From positions 39,637,671-39,701,670 of the forward strand of contig CAIIXF020000007.1 in assembly GCA_903813345.2 (NCBI GenBank): a stretch of DNA of 64,000 nt. The letters are read 5' to 3'. The position numbers and the translations under genes are program-made. The notes below the pieces were generated by a model, which saw only the letters and a list, made by a program, of their open reading frames with translations, searched no databases and was not told the origin of the DNA. Of this stretch, positions 57,206-64,000 are shown piece after piece. The stretch's first letter is position 1; each line of letters starts with the position of its first letter. This DNA is from Owenia fusiformis. Lineage: Eukaryota > Annelida > Polychaeta > Sabellida > Oweniidae.

Positions 57206-59960
57206 GAGAACAAAGTTCGTCACTCTAATTGAGCGTTATCCCTGCTTCGGACAAATTTGATTTTTTTACATAATATAGATTTGAATGTCTTCTTTTGAAT
57301 AGTCATAGTTTAATTTGGGTAATATTTCTAGATTTTTCATATAAAAATTACTAGTGAAACACCCAACGTCGCTTTTATGATTCGTACCACTTTTTTAACT
57401 TGGTGTATTGCATATTTCCGTGGGTTGATTTGAAAAAAAGACAAACAACGTATACATGAATATGTCATAAGCATATAGTGAGATAATTGTTAGATTAGGT
57501 TTGCTATAAGTGACTTTAAAACAAAAAAATAAAAAACATTAGTTCACGTGTTAAAGTCCCATTGACCACGACATCAAGGAAAATTGAGCTTTTTGTCATC
57601 AGACATCTGAACATCTAAGATGTTATTTTTATTGATGAAAAGATTCTTACATACTAAAGTTACATTAAAATATCAATTGCAATAGCCACCTGTTTTTAAC
57701 ATCCCTTTGTCACTCATCCCTTAATTATCTCTGTGTATCTTAAACGTGTGTGTGTTCGATGTTGATAGCACCCGAGTGCAACCTAAGGAGCACATACAAT
57801 ACATTTTGTGTATGCCCAGTCTGGCCGCCTTATATCTGCCTGCACCGAGAAATGGGCGCAGCTTTGACAATTAACGAATCATATAACGATATCACGGATT
57901 TCACCGAATGTTATTCATCCCTAAATAGCTTTTTTATTTAGTCTTATGATCCGACTGATGTTTCAATTTTTTGCAGTGACTCTGAAATTGCTGCGCCAGA
58001 TATGACATCACAGCGACTCATTTTCCTACATTTAAATCACTAAACTAAATCAATTGAAACATATTCATTAAAGAATGAGGACCTTGTATTTTACTTTGGA
58101 CGAGGGTAGTGGCCATGTCTTGGCATGGCTAGTTGTGCATTAACGTTTGATACTGTTGTGCGGATAAAAATAATGAATATATGTTAAAGTAGCACTAAAC
58201 AGATACTTTTAAAGTTAAAAGAATATAGTTACATTTAAAGAATGGGCCCAACGAATAGATATTGAATATAGGACTCGTTTGATGAAACGTTCGTTCTTTT
58301 AATTCTAATAAACCTAGAAATCAATCAACGATTAAGTAAATTGACAAGACTTCATGTTCAAGTTGGCTGAATTTCGTGTAACTTAACTCTGTTATGTTTC
58401 TAGATTTTACATATGGAGAACAGAATTCGAAATCATAATCACAATCGTATTTTAAGGCAAATAGGCCATGAATATGCTTTTAGTTACACGGTGGATGATC
58501 AAATTAACACATTTTGGATGTTGAATTTCATTTCAAGTTCATTCGAATTTACGCATTATCGTGGGAAAGCCCATGGCATTATCCAATAAAATTGATATAT
58601 ATACTGTCTAGGCTGAGACTAACATATATAATGTTATTTAATGTATTTAATATACAGGATATATCTGAGAAAGTTATGCAATATATCTACACGAGAAATA
58701 GTAGGGACCGAGGGTTGATATATTACCTTTACCTGTCGAAAATCGAGTATAAACTATGAGGATTAGATACGCATTGAATGTAATGGAACCGTCATGTAAT
58801 AATTAGAAATGATAATCACAATCAAATCATGAATATTTTATCTAGATTTAAAGTGCTTAAGATTTATTTTTAAAACTCAACCGAACTATTAACATTTAAA
58901 AGCACCGAACGAATTTTCTGGGGATTGCTGATGAGCGGGTGGGATGGGATGGGAGGGATAAAATGAAATACTAGATAAAATATTGATACCTTTACGCATG
59001 TCAATCTCAAATTAGAATGCATATATCATTATCTCTTTTATTCTTCTGTATTGTAATACGATAGTCTGATTATTGTCAATATCCTATACATGAAATAATG
59101 TACAACGTGTATTCTACATTGAATAACAAACGAAATAAAACTCATCTTTGTACGAATTTATTTTTCATATGACACAAAGTAACATAACATTGTTATATGT
59201 TGCATTTACGACTACTACAGCAAATCAGAAAATTCGTACAATATCAAACGTAAGAGTTGTTCACAAATACATTGGTATTTTGATATGAGTATCATGTAGT
59301 ATTAAAATATTAAAATCATATGATCAGCAAGTTTATAAGCTTAATATTGTATTGTTTTTTTATTTAAGTGTTGCATGCTTAATTTCATACATATACATCT
59401 GTACAATCATCCAAAAAGCCTCGAGCCACCAATGGCTTATGAGACACTGCTAATCAAAATAAATCATATAATATTATATAATAAGATGCATAATATGAGT
59501 CAGTTGCAGAAATAGGATTATGAATAAAGCAAAGTTCATGACCTCTATTACGAACATTGTTTGATGAACTCGATCACTCAGTCAGTTGTTGAACATATGC
59601 AAATGTGGTCAGGTTATAAATATAAGTACAATTTAAGTCCATGATATTTTCACATATTGAACATAACACTCAGTTCACAAAGAGATGTATACAAATCTAA
59701 TCCACAAGTAGAAATGATTGTTTCATGCTGTTTATGCATTGTGTATAAACTGTAATCCAAAACATGAATAAAGTGGGCAAGAGGTGGTTGTATGATGGCC
59801 CATAAAATCACATTATGTAACACCGGCACCCTGGTTCAATATAGTGCAGTGGCCCATGTTTGATATACGTACATCAAAACTCATGTTTTTTCAAGGAAAG
59901 AAGCTAGATTAGTGATATATTGAAAAATCAAACTACTATACCCCAATACTGTAGCCCGTA

Positions 59961-60165
59961 TTTCTTTAAAAGGAATACAGGCTACAGTGAAGTTGCAAAT
60001 GGAGGACCTTTGTTTATTTCCATAGTTCTGGAGGAATACTAGATTTTACATTGTATAGATTCATCGAGCAGTTTGCAACGCACTATCACCAGAAAAGTCC
60101 TATGGAAAAGGACAAAGAATACCCGCTCTATTTGCAACTTAACTGTACCCTGTATTCTTTTTAAA
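59961..60165. repeat. Foldback repeat
   Basis: Inverted arms TTTCTTTAAAAGGAATACAG, GCTACAGTGAAGTTGCAAAT, GGACCTTTG and their reverse (CAAAG, ATTTGCAACTTAACTGTACC, CTGTATTCTTTTTAAA) enclose about 70 bp. Confidence 0.82.
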
Positions 60166-60993
60166 TGTGTTCACGTGGTAGGGTAGTGTGATACTCCCTC
60201 TGCCTATGCCTACATCGTTCAATCTTTTTTTCATAGTATAACGCCTTATTAATACAACAGTTATTGAGCTGTTAAGAAAACATACTAACAAACAAACCAC
60301 CGAGTTTAGAGTAAGACATATACATGTATTGTTCTATTATCAAATCATATATTGTGTCCCAATTCTAAAACGTTAACAGTTTATGGTGTACAATAAAACT
60401 ATTACTATTAACCACTTTAATATATTTAGACATAAAATATCAAGTTACTCATCAGCCAACAAATCTCAAAATATCGAAAAATGAAAAATACGAGGTACTT
60501 GTTCACTCAAATCTAGGAGTCAATTGGTAATGTGTACCTATAGATAGTTCTCAAAGTAAATGAGCAAAAGCGTAACATTTGTATGTAGCATGCTTCATAA
60601 AACACTAAACTTAGCCCAAAAAGTAAGCGTGCATTTTGTTCCTGGCACTGATTGGTTAATAAGTGAATACAATTCGTTGAATGCACGATGCACTCAAAAG
60701 ATTAGCAGCTGGGAAAGGCTATTGAACAAAAAGTACGCTTTCGTACTCAAAAAAGGATTACCCTTTTACAACTTTGACAACTTTGAAGCATGAACTTCGG
60801 AAGATCTAACGAAATGTACTTACTGTTACCCTGTGGATCCCAGGGTTTTGATATGTTCTACAAAGTCATGCAAAGACAGAGCATATATGCACTAAAAATA
60901 TCTGTGACACTTGTATGATATGTATTCCACTTTGAACCACCATCTATTTCAATATTGTGAAAATATATATTTCCCAAATTATGAAATAAAGGA

Positions 60994-61412
60994 GCTTGTA
61001 TTCGCGAATGCCGCTAACGCCTGTCGGCTACCGGATAAACCTACTTTATATTTTATGGGCAATTCATTAAAATATTAATGGAATATTGTCAGGTTCTTTT
61101 CATATTTAAATGAGTCGCCCATAGAATGGTAGGTTAATCCGGAAGCTGAAATCTTCCATTCCCAAATCATAGTCTTAGCTTGTATTCGCAAATGCAACTA
61201 ACGCCTGTCGGCTACCGGATTAACCTATTATTTTACTGGAAACTCATGTCAATACGAATAGTACCTGCCACTATTCCATTCATATTTAAATGACTTGGTC
61301 ATATTATACTTGGTTAATCAGGTAGCCGGAAGGCGTTAGTTGCATTCGCGAATATAAGGTTAGCTTGTATTCAATAATGCAAGAAACGCCTGTCGGCTAC
61401 CGGATTAAACTA
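60994..61412. mobile_element. Clustered TIR element family (three partial or full copies)
   Basis: The motif CTTGTATTCGCGAATGC, AACTAACGCCTGTCGGCTAC, CGGATTAACCTA occurs at 60994, 61178 and 61361. The middle copy (61178-61359) is complete, ending in the inverse (GTAGCCGGAAGGCGTTAGTT, GCATTCGCGAATATAAGGT), with about 50-bp TIRs and an AT-rich core with CATATTTAAATGA. Confidence 0.82.
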
Positions 61413-63376
61413 CCTCTGGAGACATCGGGATTTTAAAGCGGCGTGCAAAGCGTAATCGGGTACACCCCAGTTGTCCGAAACCCAGTTGTCCGAAACCCAT
61501 TACTCCGAAAAATAAAGTCATAATTTACCAGAGAAAGCGGGGGGCGTAGCTTACTTAAACTTACGTCAGTTTCATGCCATGTATTTGGCCAAATTAATGG
61601 CATGGACGCATTCTGTTATTCATAGATCTCTCTCTCACTTTGAATTGCATCCATTGCATGGCGTTACCAGAATGGCAGGAACGGGAGATTTATTTTACAT
61701 TGTGATTCTAAAAAAAAGGTTATTAAAACACAATATATATTACGGAACAGTTTATCTTATCTTCTTCAATCTCTTTTATATAGGCAAAATAAAATGAAAC
61801 ATTTTGAAACAGATAAAATAATTTATCGCATAGAACTTTAAGAATAAAACAGTATACAAATTACGTTGTCAAAATATTTCGTCGCATTTAATTTCTTAGT
61901 CTCGGTCTCTTATCAAATCGTAAAAGAATAAAACATTCTATACTTAATCACTTGGGATTTATGTTTCGGCATTCGTTTCAGGCATTTGTTTTTTATGTTC
62001 TTCTCCTGAAATGTATTTGTTTGACAATAATCAGAGAAAGTGCGTATACGTATAAATATGCCACGCAAACAAACGGGTGTGACTTCAATTTCTTGTCTGT
62101 CTGAGGACGTATTGGGAACGAGGTAGAATTAAAGAATTCTTATGAACGAGTCATGCAAGATACTAGAACTAGTAAAGTAATGTAAATGGATAAGTTAATT
62201 TCTGATGGATCTGGATATAATATATTTCAAAACTTTGTAAACACTAGATAACTTCATTTAGGCAGATATAGTATCTTGATATATTTGGCTATCATGCGTT
62301 TAAAATACGTTCCTAAAACTATGAAGACGTTAGGTGAGAAATATTGCTATTGTACGTTCGAAAAGTATTTGGTTGTATTTTGTAGTTCTCAAGTTACCCA
62401 TGAACTTTCGTGGGCTAATTAACGTCTTGACTTAGCATATTTAGCCTAATTTTGCAATGATGTCAACGTGATTCAAATGTTATGCTGTCGTGATTCGCAG
62501 AGGTTGCGACAAGATTCGTTTTACAACAGATGTAACTATGAGAACATGAAAGCTCATAATCCTGATTATGCAACCTTATACAATCGTTATCTTTGGGACA
62601 AGAGCCCAAAAACAAGGTACTCGTGAACGAGAGTTGAATTTGCTCCGTGAACGATAGGATACGCTGTTCCCCACCAACAAAATACAGACATATGCTTCAG
62701 TGTCCTCAACGCAGATTGTAGAGAACAAGAGAAAAAATGAAATATACTTTGCCATAACAGAATACTGTTAAAGTATTGTTTATTAAGTTTATTAAGTTTC
62801 ACAAATAACTTTTAAATGCCTTCTTTACCGTCAACGGACACTCAAATAAATACACAATACAATGCAATGCAATGTAATACAACGCATTACAATACAAACT
62901 AAATTAGAGTATTTGTGCATAGCATTTTCCCCTTTTGTTTGAAGGATATTTTAAGAATAATTCCAGCGTTCGTACACACCTGGAAATGTCAGGGTTTTGA
63001 TTTAATTTTCCAAGTGCCTGAAATGTCAGAGAATTTTAAAATAAGGTCAAAAAGGGCCAAAGAGTCCGGGAATTTTGAAACTGTAGACATGTCATGGAAA
63101 TGTCAGGGAAATTTGTATCAGTGTTGAAAAAATGATGTTCCAGAAAAATAAATTTTAGGACTATGACAGGATCTCAATGAAATCCAAAATGTAACATTTA
63201 GTTGATTCCACACGGGGCGTGTACATTGTCTAACATATATCTAAAAGGTTTACACTGTCTTGATTAATGAACTTCTTAGATCTAGTCGCGCTTCAGAAGT
63301 GGAAATCCTTCAATTATCAGAGGTTAATGTTTCTAAAACTGTATTGAAATAAACGTACGTCTTGTTTTCAAACCTA

Positions 63377-64000
63377 CACCTTGCTCCTTTCTGTCGTATT
63401 AATAAAGCAAAAATAACATATCACGGTGGGATACGAACCACTCGCCTGGGATTTGGTTATTCACTAACACCATAGGCGTTCACCTATTCTGGATACAACT
63501 GACGAGTTGTATCTAAGTGGAGTCAAAAGCGAAGATCATTCTAAATTGACGCTCGGTATAAATATATGATACTTTTATCATCTCACACAGGTGAACGTTA
63601 GCCTCATGGCTAGCGTGTTTAGCTTCCACTCCTTAGGTTAGTCGATCGAAACCCGTTCATGGCGAACTTTTTGATTTGCTTGCTGTCAACTTATAATAAG
63701 TAGGGCAAAATCCAGAAAAAGTAGATCAAAAATACTCCAATGGAGTATAAAATTGTCACCAGGATTCCGAAATGAGACGAATGTTAACTCGTTAAATCTC
63801 GGTAGATAAAGTAGGTCAGAAAATCCGGATTAATCCGAACTGATTCGGGAATCTTCGTCATAAGAAGTAGATCAAAAATCCAGAGAAGTAGATCAAAAAT
63901 ACTCCAATGGAGTATAAAATTGTCACCAGGATTCCGAAATGAGCCGAATGTAAACTCGTTAAATCTCGGTAGATGAAGTAGGTCAGAAAATCCGGATTAA
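63377..64000 (-). mobile_element. Helitron/SINE-like element, copy 2, inverted and cut by the window end
   Basis: Reverse complement of 56250-56963: ACCTTGCTCCTTTCTGTCGT, the box region (GGTGGGATACGAACCACTCG), a decayed hairpin (AACGTTAGCCTCATGGCTAG) and two tandem core units (ACTCCAATGGAGTATAAAAT at 63734 and 63901, 167 bp apart owing to a short internal duplication). Continues beyond 64000. Confidence 0.8.

Larger units (their letters stand above)
57206..63376. other. 6-kb stretch without a supported gene
   Basis: Open frames here are short, have no domain motif and no convincing splice partners. It contains a foldback repeat (59961-60165) and a TIR element family (60994-61412); otherwise I see only AT-rich spacer. 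Confidence 0.6.

Noticed and set aside
57750-57941. Small Cys-containing frame of 63 codons
   Set aside because: No signal peptide, no family motif and no splice partners; indistinguishable from chance.
56100-64000. A single transposon of about 7.8 kb with long terminal inverted repeats (arms at 56.1-57.0 and 63.4-64.0 kb)
   Set aside because: The left arm sits inside a tandem array that continues on its inner side (57060-57205), so it is a self-contained insertion of about 0.9 kb; no transposase or other gene is visible between the arms.

Overview
The window is nuclear DNA from an animal, most likely a marine invertebrate. It is AT-rich. Its genes are split by GT-AG introns of about 80 bp to 2.7 kb, and introns and spacers are full of short palindromic DNA-transposon remnants (MITEs), minisatellites and a Helitron-like repeat. 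The coding content (extracellular mosaic proteins and a rhodopsin-class receptor) is metazoan. I cannot fix the phylum by reading alone; a lophotrochozoan or an invertebrate deuterostome would both fit.

Layout. (1) 253-1290, minus strand: an intronless rhodopsin-family G-protein-coupled receptor of 345 residues. (2) 1291-10276: about 9 kb with no gene I can support. (3) 10277-46929, plus strand: one giant gene, which I traced exon by exon as 46 coding exons and about 4,515 codons. The predicted product is a type I single-pass membrane protein. In order it has a signal peptide, a farnesoic-acid-O-methyltransferase-like (FAMeT/Methyltransf_FA) domain, an F5/8C discoidin domain, and four repeats of a parallel beta-helix (PbH1) module, with an SRCR domain inserted in the third and a PAN/Apple domain in the fourth. 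After these come EGF repeats, an IPT/TIG domain, another EGF-like segment, a long conserved beta-rich region containing a cluster of furin-like sites, a cadherin-like segment, a Thr-rich stalk, a SEA domain with a GSVVV motif, an EGF, a transmembrane helix and a tail of about 50 residues. The SRCR plus PbH1 part recalls Drosophila Bark beetle/Anakonda, but the whole architecture is not one I recognise. (4) 48839-53574, minus strand: a tail-to-tail inverted partial paralogue of that gene. It keeps the last two large exons (homologues of exons 39 and 40), but SEA-EGF-TM is replaced by two von Willebrand A domains and a stop codon, so the product looks secreted. Its 5' exons are not visible. (5) 53575-64000: no gene found. 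It holds a GC-rich MITE with a 5-bp target duplication, tandem arrays, foldback elements and two oppositely oriented copies of an approximately 1-kb repeat with a 148-bp tandem core.

How the pieces relate. The two long genes are convergent and come from a local inverted duplication. One is predicted to be membrane-anchored and cleavable (furin sites, SEA); the other probably secreted with vWA adhesion domains. This is inference from domains and splice phase; no expression evidence is available. All exon borders are hand-placed from GT/AG signals, phase continuity and domain continuity. One border (25332) lacks a proper GT donor.
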